From: Flavobacterium sp.
GTDB lineage: Bacteria; Bacteroidota; Bacteroidia; Flavobacteriales; Flavobacteriaceae
Direction of reading: 5' to 3'
Length of the DNA stretch: 29,687 bases
Assembly: GCA_003449615.1 (NCBI GenBank)
Contig: DMHA01000272.1
Location: 3,596-33,282 of the forward strand
The notes beneath the pieces were generated by a model, which saw only the letters and a list, made by a program, of their open reading frames with translations, was not told where the DNA came from and ran no database searches. The position numbers and the translations under genes are program-made. Below, piece by piece: positions 22,777 to 29,687 of the stretch. Every line of letters begins with the position of its first letter. The first letter of the stretch is position 1.

Positions 22777-22784
22777 CAAAGTTA
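22777..22784 (-). promoter_or_regulatory. Putative -7 box of the biotin cluster
   Basis: The minus strand reads TAACTTTG (TAnnTTTG) 4 nt before the bioF ATG. The transcript would be leaderless or nearly so. No -33 TTG is seen at the usual distance. Confidence 0.5.
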
Positions 22785-22808
22785 AGGAATATGTTTGGCT
22801 AAATTTTT

Positions 22809-22871
22809 AAAGCTTCCTTTAAAGCTTCCAACCTTTTTAAAGCTTTCAGCCTTTCAAAGGCTGGAAGCTTT
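22809..22871. repeat. AAAGCTTCC repeats ending in a 33-bp hairpin
   Basis: AAAGCTTCC occurs at 22809 and 22821. The related AAAGCTTTCAGCCTTT (22839-22854) then forms a 16-bp stem with 22856-22871 (one T-G pair) around a single base. It lies 17 bp beyond the ATPase gene stop and upstream of bioF, so it can end the ATPase transcript. Confidence 0.75.
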
Positions 22872-22888
22872 ATATAAAACAATGCAGA

Positions 22889-24091
22889 TTAAAACATCAA
22901 ATCCATTTTTTTCCACCACCAAAATTCCAAAGGGAAATTGGGGTAATTTTGCTTGAATTTATTGTATTTATTAGGTTTTACTTCTTGCTCGTTGAATTTT
23001 ACTTCTACTGCAAAACCTTTTAAATAGGATGTTTCCACCACAAAATCAACTTCATTTCCATCGGCAGTACGCCAATATTTTATTTGATCTTGGTCGAACC
23101 TTTCGGATAGCAATCGAAATGATAGATTTTCTAAAACCATTCCTTTATCGGCTCTTTGTTCTATTGGCGAAAAATAGTTAATCAATACGTTTCGCAATCC
23201 CAAATCATTAATATAAACTTTGGGCATCTTGGTCAATTCCTTTCGCAAATTGTTGTAAAATGGTTTTACCAACGTAATGTGAAAACATTTTTGCAAAACA
23301 TATAAATAATTTTCGACCGTGGCATTGGTAATTCGCAAGGTATTCGAAATTTCGTTTACGTTCAATAAATTCCCAGATTGACTTGCCAAAAGCATCAACA
23401 TTCTATAAAATTTCGTTTCATCCGTGATTCCAGATTCTAGAATATCTCGCTTGATAAATGAATCCCGAATGTCTTTGAGTAATTCAATTTTTTGGATAAT
23501 GTCATTTTCTAAAACCACGGCAGGATAACCACCATAATTCATGAATTCGTCCATATAACCCCAAAGCAAATTCTCTTGTACGGATTTTGTTTTTTCCTTA
23601 GTTTTAAGTTTCAAGACTTCTTCAACCAAATCATTCCTGCCTTTAAAAAGCAAAAACTCTTCAAAATCAAGCGTTCCCATTTGAAAAATCTTTTTCCTAC
23701 CCACAAGTGAATCATTAAATTGCTTGTCGATATAAAAGGCTGAACTTCCTGTGGCAACTATCTTTAATCTGTCTGAATATTCATCGAAAAGTAATTTTAT
23801 AAAATTGGTGGCATCATCGAGATATTGGATTTCATCAATAAAAACAATGATTTTTTTATCCTGTTGCAACGGACAAATCTTGAACAAGTTTTCGGGGCTT
23901 TCGTTCAATTCTTCTAAAATTTCTTTACGGTCTAAATTCAAGAAATACACCGTTTCGCCTTTTTGATTCAAATCATCATACAATTGTTTCAAAAGGGTTG
24001 ACTTCCCTATTTGTCTGGCACCAATAAGAATTGTAAACTCTTTTTTGGAAAGATGTTCGGCGATTACGGTCTGTTTTTTTCGCTGTATCAT
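22889..24091 (-). CDS. AAA ATPase with DUF4143 C-terminus
   Basis: A 400-residue P-loop ATPase. Walker A is GARQIGKST (24-32) and Walker B IIVFIDEIQYLDD (81-93). A sensor-like ATGSSAF follows (about 113-119). Residues about 230-285 resemble a winged helix (NVNEISNTLRITNATVENYL). The C-terminal part has ENLSFRLLSERF and the nuclease-like NEVDFVVET, then GFAVEVKFNEQ (D..E-x-K pattern), as in AAA_14/DUF4143 proteins. These are widespread in bacteria and archaea, often in variable regions, but their function is unresolved. Its promoter region holds four regular palindromes. It is flanked by housekeeping genes on the same strand. Confidence 0.88.
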   Translation of the reverse strand: MIQRKKQTVIAEHLSKKEFTILIGARQIGKSTLLKQLYDDLNQKGETVYFLNLDRKEILEELNESPENLFKICPLQQDKKIIVFIDEIQYLDDATNFIKLLFDEYSDRLKIVATGSSAFYIDKQFNDSLVGRKKIFQMGTLDFEEFLLFKGRNDLVEEVLKLKTKEKTKSVQENLLWGYMDEFMNYGGYPAVVLENDIIQKIELLKDIRDSFIKRDILESGITDETKFYRMLMLLASQSGNLLNVNEISNTLRITNATVENYLYVLQKCFHITLVKPFYNNLRKELTKMPKVYINDLGLRNVLINYFSPIEQRADKGMVLENLSFRLLSERFDQDQIKYWRTADGNEVDFVVETSYLKGFAVEVKFNEQEVKPNKYNKFKQNYPNFPLEFWWWKKMDLMF

Positions 24092-24095
24092 TTTA

Positions 24096-24103
24096 CAAAG
24101 ATA
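24096..24103 (-). promoter_or_regulatory. Putative -7 box of the ATPase gene
   Basis: The minus strand reads TATCTTTG (TAnnTTTG) 4 nt before the ATG, implying a leaderless or almost leaderless mRNA. The matching -33 region falls on or beside the first palindrome at 24115-24133. Confidence 0.5.
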
Positions 24104-24114
24104 CTAAAAAACAT

Positions 24115-24229
24115 AAAAATATCCGATATTTTTAAAATATTTTTAAAAATTATCCGATAATTTATATTGTGTACTATATAAAATATCCGATATTTTACAT
24201 TGTGGTATATGTAAAATATCGGATATTTT
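24115..24229. promoter_or_regulatory. Array of four TATCCGATA palindromes upstream of the ATPase gene
   Basis: Four odd-centred palindromes: AAAAATATCCGATATTTTT (24115-24133), AAATTATCCGATAATTT (24147-24163), TAAAATATCCGATATTTTA (24179-24197) and AAAATATCGGATATTTT (24213-24229). The centres are 24124, 24155, 24188 and 24221, spaced 31, 33 and 33 bp, about three helical turns. Sites 3 and 4 also form a 20-bp inverted repeat around a 10-nt loop. The array fills most of the 181-bp gap between the GlmU-family gene and the ATPase start. Confidence 0.85.
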
Positions 24230-24272
24230 TAATTATAACTATTGTTGGATAGCTGTTTTAGCATCAAAAATT

Positions 24273-25448
24273 TTACTCTTTTCGCCACTTTTTGGTTTCT
24301 TCAAAAACGTGTTCCAAAATGGCAGCTTCTTTCTCGTCGAAGTCAATACCTCTCCTACTAATGACCAACCGAGCAGTTTCGAAAGCTTTTTTGGTAATAT
24401 AAGTAGTAAATCCTGAAGCGCCACCCCAAGAAAAACTCGGAACAAAATTGCGTGGAAAACCAGCTCCAAAAATATTAGCACTGACTCCCACAACCGTTCC
24501 TGTGTTGAACATGGTGTTGATGCTACATTTGCTGTGATCGCCCATCATCAATCCACAAAATTGAAGTCCGGTTTTTTCAAAACCTCCGGTTTCATAACTC
24601 CACAATTTCACTTCTTCATAGTTGTTTTTCAGATTGGAATTATTGCTGTCGGCACCAATATTGCACCATTCGCCTAAAACAGAATTTCCTAGAAACCCAT
24701 CGTGACCTTTATTAGAATAAGCTGATATTACTGAATTATTGACCTCTCCCCCAATTCTTGAATGAGGGCCAACTGTGGTTGCTCCATAGACTTTTGTTGC
24801 CAACTTCACGATAGCTCCTTCACACAAAGCAAAAGGGCCACGAATGACGGTTCCTTCCATTATTTCAGAATTTTTTTCAATATAAATAGGTCCCGAAGAA
24901 GCATTTAAGGTAACAAATTCTAATTTTGCTCCTTCTTCAATAAAGATGTTTTCTTTGGCAATAGTATTGACACTTTTAGGGATGGGTTGCGATTTTCGGT
25001 CTGCGGTCAAGAGTTCATAATCTTCCCGAATAGCGACATCATTTTTAGAAAAAATATCCCAAGTATGTTCAATTCTTATACAATTATCTTCAAATTCTAT
25101 AATCTCATATTTTTCAAAATTGACTTCTTCCTGATTTTCGTTTGTATAAAAAGCAATAATATCTTCCCCTTTAAAAATGGCTTGATTTGGTTTGAGATTA
25201 CCGACCATTTCAGCCAAAATTACATTGGGAACAAACGAAGCATTTATCATTACATTTTCTTCCATTTCTACCATTGGGAATTTTTCAGACAAATATTCTT
25301 CCGTCAAAGTTGTAGTGGTACAACCCAAACGCATTTCCCATTTTTGACGAATGGTCATAATACCAACAAGAATGTCGGCTACTGGACGCGTGAATGTGAA
25401 AGGCAATAATGCTTTTCTAGCTGGGCCATCGAAGAGGATATAATTCAT
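24273..25448 (-). CDS. GlmU-family putative sugar nucleotidyltransferase
   Basis: This 391-residue protein has an N-terminal short nucleotidyltransferase-like part (MNYILFDGPARKALLPFTFTRPVADIL) and a C-terminal left-handed beta-helix of hexapeptide repeats from about residue 180 (ASSGPIYIEKNSEIMEGTVIRG and GPFALCEGAIVKLATKVYGA). This matches the Bacteroidota alternative GlmU family, proposed to make UDP-GlcNAc (uridylylation and acetylation of glucosamine-1-phosphate). The pyrophosphorylase loop L-x-G-G/A-G-x-GTRM of classical GlmU is not seen, which fits the alternative family. Its substrate is not proved. It is transcribed before the ATPase gene, and the -7 candidate is 25516-25523. Confidence 0.87.
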   Translation of the reverse strand: MNYILFDGPARKALLPFTFTRPVADILVGIMTIRQKWEMRLGCTTTTLTEEYLSEKFPMVEMEENVMINASFVPNVILAEMVGNLKPNQAIFKGEDIIAFYTNENQEEVNFEKYEIIEFEDNCIRIEHTWDIFSKNDVAIREDYELLTADRKSQPIPKSVNTIAKENIFIEEGAKLEFVTLNASSGPIYIEKNSEIMEGTVIRGPFALCEGAIVKLATKVYGATTVGPHSRIGGEVNNSVISAYSNKGHDGFLGNSVLGEWCNIGADSNNSNLKNNYEEVKLWSYETGGFEKTGLQFCGLMMGDHSKCSINTMFNTGTVVGVSANIFGAGFPRNFVPSFSWGGASGFTTYITKKAFETARLVISRRGIDFDEKEAAILEHVFEETKKWRKE

Positions 25449-25515
25449 AAAAATTATTGTTTAATTTATTAGAGATTTTGAGCTGCAATTACAAAAAGTT
25501 GCACTATTAAAAACT

Positions 25516-25523
25516 CAAAAATA
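25516..25523 (-). promoter_or_regulatory. Putative -7 box of the GlmU-family gene
   Basis: The minus strand reads TATTTTTG (TAnnTTTG) 67 nt before the ATG. Confidence 0.4.
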
Positions 25524-25725
25524 CAAAGTTTTAGACGCATAAAAAATAAAAAAAAGGATTTAGAATATTTAGAAGATAAAACACCTTTTTACAAAATATT
25601 ATTTCGTGAACTAACATCAGCTTTTTGGATAAATTTATAAGCCAAACCAGATGTTTGTTTTAAAATTTTTCTATCCTACTGAGGTTAATTCTAAGTTAAA
25701 TATTAGGGATATTATTTTTTTTTCT

Positions 25726-25733
25726 TACATTTG
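25726..25733 (+). promoter_or_regulatory. Putative -7 box of the Cys-rich protein gene
   Basis: TACATTTG (TAnnTTTG) lies 44 nt before the ATG at 25778. Confidence 0.5.
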
Positions 25734-25777
25734 TTGTAATTAAACGTTTTAAACAAACAACAATAAAATTATACCAA

Positions 25778-25996
25778 ATGAAAAAATTATTTACCGTATT
25801 AGCCATTGCTCTTTTCACTATTAGTGTTAGTGCTCAAGAGACAAAACCAGTAAAAAAAGAAGCCACAAAAAAAGAATCTTGTTGCTCTAAAAAAGAAGCA
25901 AAAAAATGCACCGCTGAAGAAAAAGCAAAATGTACTGCTGAAGAAAAAGCTAAATGTGCCAAAACAAGCAAAAGTTGTTGTTCAAAAAAAGCATAA
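25778..25996 (+). CDS. Small exported Lys/Cys-rich protein with internal repeat
   Basis: A 72-residue protein with a Sec signal peptide (MKKLFTVLAIALFTISVSAQ). The mature part of about 52 residues is almost all Lys, Glu, Ala, Thr, Ser and Cys. Cys35-Cys36 and Cys67-Cys68 form CCSKK pairs at both ends (KESCCSKKEA and KSCCSKKA). Cys44, Cys52 and Cys60 sit in an 8-residue repeat KCTAEEKA (43-50, 51-58). No aromatic or hydrophobic core is seen, so it is probably disordered or metal/thiol dependent. I do not recognise a family. It is monocistronic, with a -7 box and a terminator, so it is likely well expressed. Metal binding or redox buffering in the periplasm is a guess. Confidence 0.85.
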   Translation: MKKLFTVLAIALFTISVSAQETKPVKKEATKKESCCSKKEAKKCTAEEKAKCTAEEKAKCAKTSKSCCSKKA

Positions 25997-26011
25997 ATTC
26001 ATACTGTTTTT

Positions 26012-26047
26012 AAAAAATGTTCCGAAATTTTTCGGGACATTTTTTTT
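26012..26047 (+). terminator. Rho-independent terminator after the Cys-rich protein gene
   Basis: AAAAAATGTTCCGAA pairs with TTCGGGACATTTTTT (one G-T pair) around ATTT, then more T residues, 16 bp after the stop. Confidence 0.85.
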
Positions 26048-26278
26048 GTAAATACCAGAATAAATTAAGAACATAGTTGCTTTTTTTATCAAAAATCCAA
26101 GTTGAGAATTATAAAAAACGAGATGCCTTAACATCCAATTAAATATTGACTTGACTAACCGTTTTCAATTCTTATGCAACATTTTTACTTTTCAAAAAAA
26201 ATAAAAAATTTGTTTTTGGTGTAACAAAAACGCACTGAAGATTACCAACGAACTTATAAATAATAATTATTAATCCTT

Positions 26279-27604
26279 ATGAAAAAATCAATAATGGCTT
26301 TAAGTGCTACACTTTTGCTTGGAGGAATTGCTACTGCCCAAAAAGTAGATTTTGAAGAGTATGATTTAGAAAACGGAATGCATGTTATTTTGCACAATGA
26401 CCCCTCTGCTCCAGTTGTGGTAACCTCGGTTATGTACCACGTGGGTGCCAAAGACGAAAACCCAGACAGAACTGGTTTTGCTCACTTTTTTGAACATTTA
26501 TTGTTCGAGGGAACTCAAAACATCAAACGAGGCGAATGGTTCAAAATTGTTTCTTCCAATGGAGGCATAAACAATGCCAACACAACCGATGACCGAACTT
26601 ATTATTATGAAGTTTTTCCTTCCAATAATCTCGAATTAGGGCTTTGGATGGAATCCGAAAGATTGATGCATCCTGTAATCAACAAAATTGGTGTTGACAC
26701 CCAAAACGAAGTAGTGAAAGAAGAAAAAAGAACCCGTATGGACAATCAACCCTACGGAAATATTCTTCCTGTGGTTAAAGAAAATATGTTCAAAAATCAT
26801 CCTTACCGTTGGCACACCATTGGTTCGATGGAACATTTAGATGCTGCAACTTTGGAAGAGTTTCAAGCGTTTAACAAAAAATTCTATACGCCAAACAACT
26901 CTGTTTTGGTTGTTGCGGGTCAAATAGATATAGCACAAACCAAAGAATGGATCAAAAAATATTTTGGTGTAATTCCAAGGGGCGAAGAATTGAAAAGACA
27001 AACTTTTACCGAGGAGCCAATTGCCCAAACCATAAAAGCAAACTATCAAGATCCTAACATTCAAATTCCAATGTTAGTGACTTCTTACCGAACTCCATCA
27101 ATGAAAACAAGAGATGCTAGGGTTTTGAATTTAATTTCTTCCTATTTGAGTGACGGAAAAAGTTCAAAATTGTACAAAAAAATAGTAGATGAGAAAAAAA
27201 TGGCATTGCAAATTGGCGCCGTTGGTTTTAGCCAAGAAGACTATGGAATGTACATTATGTATGGTTTGCCCATGGGAACCTTTACCACAGCCGATTTGCT
27301 GAAAGAAATGGATGAAGAAATTGTGAAAATTCAAACCGATTTGATTTCAGAGAAAGATTATCAAAAATTGCAGAACACTTTTGACAATCAATTTGTAAAT
27401 GCTAATGCCAACGTTGAAGGAATTGCTGAAAGTTTGGCAAAATTCTACATGCTGTATGGTGATGTCAATTTAATTAACACCGAGATCGATTTGTACCATT
27501 CTATTTCAAGAGAAGAAATTAGAGATGTGGCAAAAAAATATTTGAATCCAAATCAAAGATTGATTTTGGATTACGTTCCATCAACTGAACAAGCTAAAAA
27601 CTAA
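26279..27604 (+). CDS. M16 family zinc metallopeptidase (catalytic subunit)
   Basis: A 441-residue exported protein with a signal peptide (MKKSIMALSATLLLGGIATAQ). The inverted zinc motif of M16 is present as H69-F-F-E72-H73 (HFFEH), and the third ligand is probably Glu148 in NEVVKEEKRTR. The expected N-terminal strand ENGMHVILHNDPSAPVV is seen. The C-terminal half holds the second, non-catalytic M16 domain (TSYRTPSMKTRDARVLNLIS). It forms a tight pair with the next gene (12-bp gap), the typical active/inactive subunit order of bacterial two-subunit M16 peptidases. Such periplasmic peptidases degrade short peptides; the substrate is unknown. Confidence 0.93.
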   Translation: MKKSIMALSATLLLGGIATAQKVDFEEYDLENGMHVILHNDPSAPVVVTSVMYHVGAKDENPDRTGFAHFFEHLLFEGTQNIKRGEWFKIVSSNGGINNANTTDDRTYYYEVFPSNNLELGLWMESERLMHPVINKIGVDTQNEVVKEEKRTRMDNQPYGNILPVVKENMFKNHPYRWHTIGSMEHLDAATLEEFQAFNKKFYTPNNSVLVVAGQIDIAQTKEWIKKYFGVIPRGEELKRQTFTEEPIAQTIKANYQDPNIQIPMLVTSYRTPSMKTRDARVLNLISSYLSDGKSSKLYKKIVDEKKMALQIGAVGFSQEDYGMYIMYGLPMGTFTTADLLKEMDEEIVKIQTDLISEKDYQKLQNTFDNQFVNANANVEGIAESLAKFYMLYGDVNLINTEIDLYHSISREEIRDVAKKYLNPNQRLILDYVPSTEQAKN

Positions 27605-27616
27605 GACCTCACTATC

Positions 27617-29665
27617 ATGAAAAAAACAAGTATAATAATATTCATTTTGTTCTTAACCGGAATTATGCAAGCACAAGACCGTCCGCAACCCAAACCTGGA
27701 AAAGCACCAGTGGTAAACATCAAAAAACCCCAATCTTTTGTTTTGACCAATGGTTTGAAAGTGATGATTGTCGAAAATCACAAATTACCAAGAGTAACCT
27801 ATAACCTTACCTTAGACAACGCCCCTTTTGCAGAAGGAACTAAAAAAGGTGTTGACGAATTGACTAGTAGTCTAATAGGAAATGGGTCTAAAAAAATTGC
27901 CAAAGATCTTTTCAATGAAGAGATAGACTTTTTTGGTGCCAATGTCAACTTTAGTTCTAGAGGTGCTTATGCCAGTTCCCTTTCGAAATATGCGGATAGA
28001 ATTCTTGAGTTAATGGCGGAAGGTTCCTTGAATCCCAGCTTTACCCAAGTAGAGTTTGACAAAGAAAAAGCCAAAATGCTCGAAGGGCTAAAGGCTGAAG
28101 AGAAGAGTGTTACAGCAATAGCCGCTAGAATTTCCGATGCTTTAGCCTTCGGAAAAAACCATCCTTCGGGAGAATTTGTAACCGAAGAAACGTTGAATAA
28201 CGTAACTCTTGCCGATATTGAAACCAATTATAGAAATTATTTTGTACCCGAAAACGCTTATTTGGTTATTATTGGTGATGTAAAATTCAAGAAAATCAAA
28301 CCCGTTGTCGAAAAATTATTTGCCAAATGGGAGAAAAGGACTGCTCCAAAATTGACTTATCCAGACCCTAAAAATGTGGAGTTTACACAAATTAATTTTA
28401 TAGATATGCCCAATGCGGTGCAATCTGAAATTGCATTGGTCAATACGGTCAATTTAAAAATGAGCGACCCCGATTATTTCCCTGCTGTAATAGCCACACA
28501 CGTTTTGGGAGGCGATTTCGACAGTTATTTGAATATGAATTTAAGAGAAGCACATGGCTGGACTTATGGTGCAAGTGCAAGCATTGGTGCTCAAAAATAT
28601 GTGTCAAAATTGAAATCAGCTTCGGCGGTGCGAAACGTGGTTACTGATAGTGCAGTTGTTGAATTTATTAAGGAAATCAAAAAAATTAGAACCGAAAAAG
28701 TAAGCGACGAATTGCTTAACAATGTCAAAGCCTCTTTTATCGGGAAATTTGTAATGCAGGTTCAACAACCACAAGCCGTGGCTCGATATGCTTTGAGAAT
28801 TGAAACAGAGCAACTTCCAGAAGATTTTTATGAAAACTACATTCGAAATTTAAATGCAGTAACTCCTGAACAAGTGCAACTTGCCGCCAACAAATATTTC
28901 CTTGTTGACAATACCAGAATTGTAATTGCAGGAAAAGGTTCGGATGTACTTCCAGGTTTAGAAAAACTAAATATTCCTATATTATACTTTGATAAATACG
29001 GAAATCCATTAGAGAAACCAGTTGCCAAAAAAGAAGTGCCAGCAGGTGTAACTGCCAAAACAGTTTTGGACAATTACATCAAAGCCATTGGTGGCGAAAA
29101 AGCAGTTGCCGCAGTAAAAACAATTGAAATGCTTGGGACAACAACAATTCCTCAAGCTCCAGCACCATTGACATTTACTAATAAAGTAGATGCCAAAGGG
29201 AAATTATTGATTGAAATCGCAATGGGACCTATGAGTTTGATGAAACAAGTCGTGAACGAAAAAGGAGCATACATAGTGCAACAAGGTCAAAGAAAAGACA
29301 TTGAAGGAAATGATTTAGCCGAAATGAAAGCCAGTGCCACTCCATTTGAAGAATTACAATTGGCCAAAAAAGAAAATCTTGTGCTTTCTGGCATCGAATC
29401 TATCAATGGCAATGATGCCTACGCCATTCAAAACGGGAAATCAACTTTGTATTATGATGTAAAATCAGGACTAAAAGTTGCCGAATCCAAAACCATAGAA
29501 CAAGGTCCAAATAAAATGACACAAACTACCAATTTTGGAGATTATAGAGAAGTAAAAGGCGTGAAAGTCCCTTTCAACATCATCCAAAATGTTGGTTTTG
29601 AATTGGATATAAAATTGTCCGAAGTAAAAATCAACGAAGGAGTTTCTGACGCTGATTTCCAGTAG
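27617..29665 (+). CDS. M16 family peptidase-like subunit with C-terminal LolA-like extension
   Basis: A 682-residue protein with a signal peptide (MKKTSIIIFILFLTGIMQAQ). The M16 fold is recognisable from KPQSFVLTNGLKVMIVENHKLP, and the expected zinc motif is absent: the matching place reads GVDELTSSLIGNG, with no HxxEH. The substrate-binding signature of the inactive subunit is kept (NLREAHGWTYGASAS). Residues about 465-682 are an additional domain (TAKTVLDNYIKAIGGEKAVA, then TLYYDVKSGLKVAESKTIEQ and GVKVPFNI) that resembles LolA/LppX-like beta-sheet domains found at the end of many Bacteroidota M16 proteins. It presumably pairs with the catalytic subunit encoded 12 bp upstream. Confidence 0.9.
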   Translation: MKKTSIIIFILFLTGIMQAQDRPQPKPGKAPVVNIKKPQSFVLTNGLKVMIVENHKLPRVTYNLTLDNAPFAEGTKKGVDELTSSLIGNGSKKIAKDLFNEEIDFFGANVNFSSRGAYASSLSKYADRILELMAEGSLNPSFTQVEFDKEKAKMLEGLKAEEKSVTAIAARISDALAFGKNHPSGEFVTEETLNNVTLADIETNYRNYFVPENAYLVIIGDVKFKKIKPVVEKLFAKWEKRTAPKLTYPDPKNVEFTQINFIDMPNAVQSEIALVNTVNLKMSDPDYFPAVIATHVLGGDFDSYLNMNLREAHGWTYGASASIGAQKYVSKLKSASAVRNVVTDSAVVEFIKEIKKIRTEKVSDELLNNVKASFIGKFVMQVQQPQAVARYALRIETEQLPEDFYENYIRNLNAVTPEQVQLAANKYFLVDNTRIVIAGKGSDVLPGLEKLNIPILYFDKYGNPLEKPVAKKEVPAGVTAKTVLDNYIKAIGGEKAVAAVKTIEMLGTTTIPQAPAPLTFTNKVDAKGKLLIEIAMGPMSLMKQVVNEKGAYIVQQGQRKDIEGNDLAEMKASATPFEELQLAKKENLVLSGIESINGNDAYAIQNGKSTLYYDVKSGLKVAESKTIEQGPNKMTQTTNFGDYREVKGVKVPFNIIQNVGFELDIKLSEVKINEGVSDADFQ

Positions 29666-29666
29666 G

Positions 29667-29687
29667 AGATGGAAGATGGAAGATGGA
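29667..29687 (+). repeat. Heptamer tandem repeat AGATGGA at the window end
   Basis: Three AGATGGA units follow the stop of the last gene directly and run off the window, so the true length is unknown. It is another 7-bp tandem repeat like the one before lysC. Confidence 0.75.

Larger units (their letters stand above)
25449..25777. other. Divergent intergenic region
   Basis: This 329-bp AT-rich region separates the GlmU-family gene and the Cys-rich protein gene. It holds a candidate promoter for each and no other convincing structure. Confidence 0.55.

Noticed and set aside
24180..24229. Only a terminator for the GlmU-family gene
   Set aside because: The 20-bp stem could work as one, but it lacks a following U tract and does not explain the two additional palindromes at the same spacing. 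Kept as an alternative.

Overview
The window looks like a chromosomal segment of a Bacteroidota bacterium, most likely Flavobacterium or a close Flavobacteriaceae relative. It is AT-rich, most start codons lack a Shine-Dalgarno sequence, and many genes are preceded by the Bacteroidota -7 box TAnnTTTG. The gene content also fits: a mevalonate-pathway decarboxylase, a GlmU-like sugar nucleotidyltransferase, an M16 peptidase pair, and a HEPN-tailed sulfite reductase. This assignment rests on gene content and style; no 16S rRNA gene or species marker is present. I saw no tRNA, rRNA, CRISPR array or complete insertion sequence.

Layout. 1-3447: a partial possible antitoxin, a small coiled-coil/membrane protein, mvaD (isoprenoids), tspO and fbp. 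3580-6094: a GNAT acetyltransferase, aspartate kinase, and a VapBC-like pair whose toxin gene has an in-frame TGA. 6095-11136: repeat-rich spacers, a glycine-rich EF-hand protein and a 1139-residue predicted outer-membrane beta-barrel. 11341-17580: an assimilatory sulfate reduction operon (cysH, cysD, cysN, sulfite reductase, SUMT) that takes sulfate through APS and sulfite to sulfide and makes the siroheme precursor. 17634-22772: a minus-strand biotin cluster (bioF, bioD, a membrane protein, bioA, ketoacyl synthase). 22889-25448: an AAA/DUF4143 ATPase with a regular array of four palindromes in its promoter region, preceded by a GlmU-family gene. 25778-29665: a small exported Cys/Lys-rich protein and two M16 peptidase subunits.

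The most unusual signals are these. First, four near-identical TATCCGATA-type palindromes spaced 31-33 bp apart upstream of the ATPase gene, one of them over its expected -33 promoter region. Second, three genes of the biotin cluster (bioD, bioF and the ketoacyl synthase) carry dispersed intergenic repeats inside the reading frame. Third, short tandem repeats with different units (7, 8 and 45 bp) lie directly before the starts of lysC, cysD and cysN. Fourth, a G-rich dispersed repeat supplies a strong Shine-Dalgarno-like sequence to the sulfite reductase. At least eight families of short palindromic or dispersed repeats populate the spacers.
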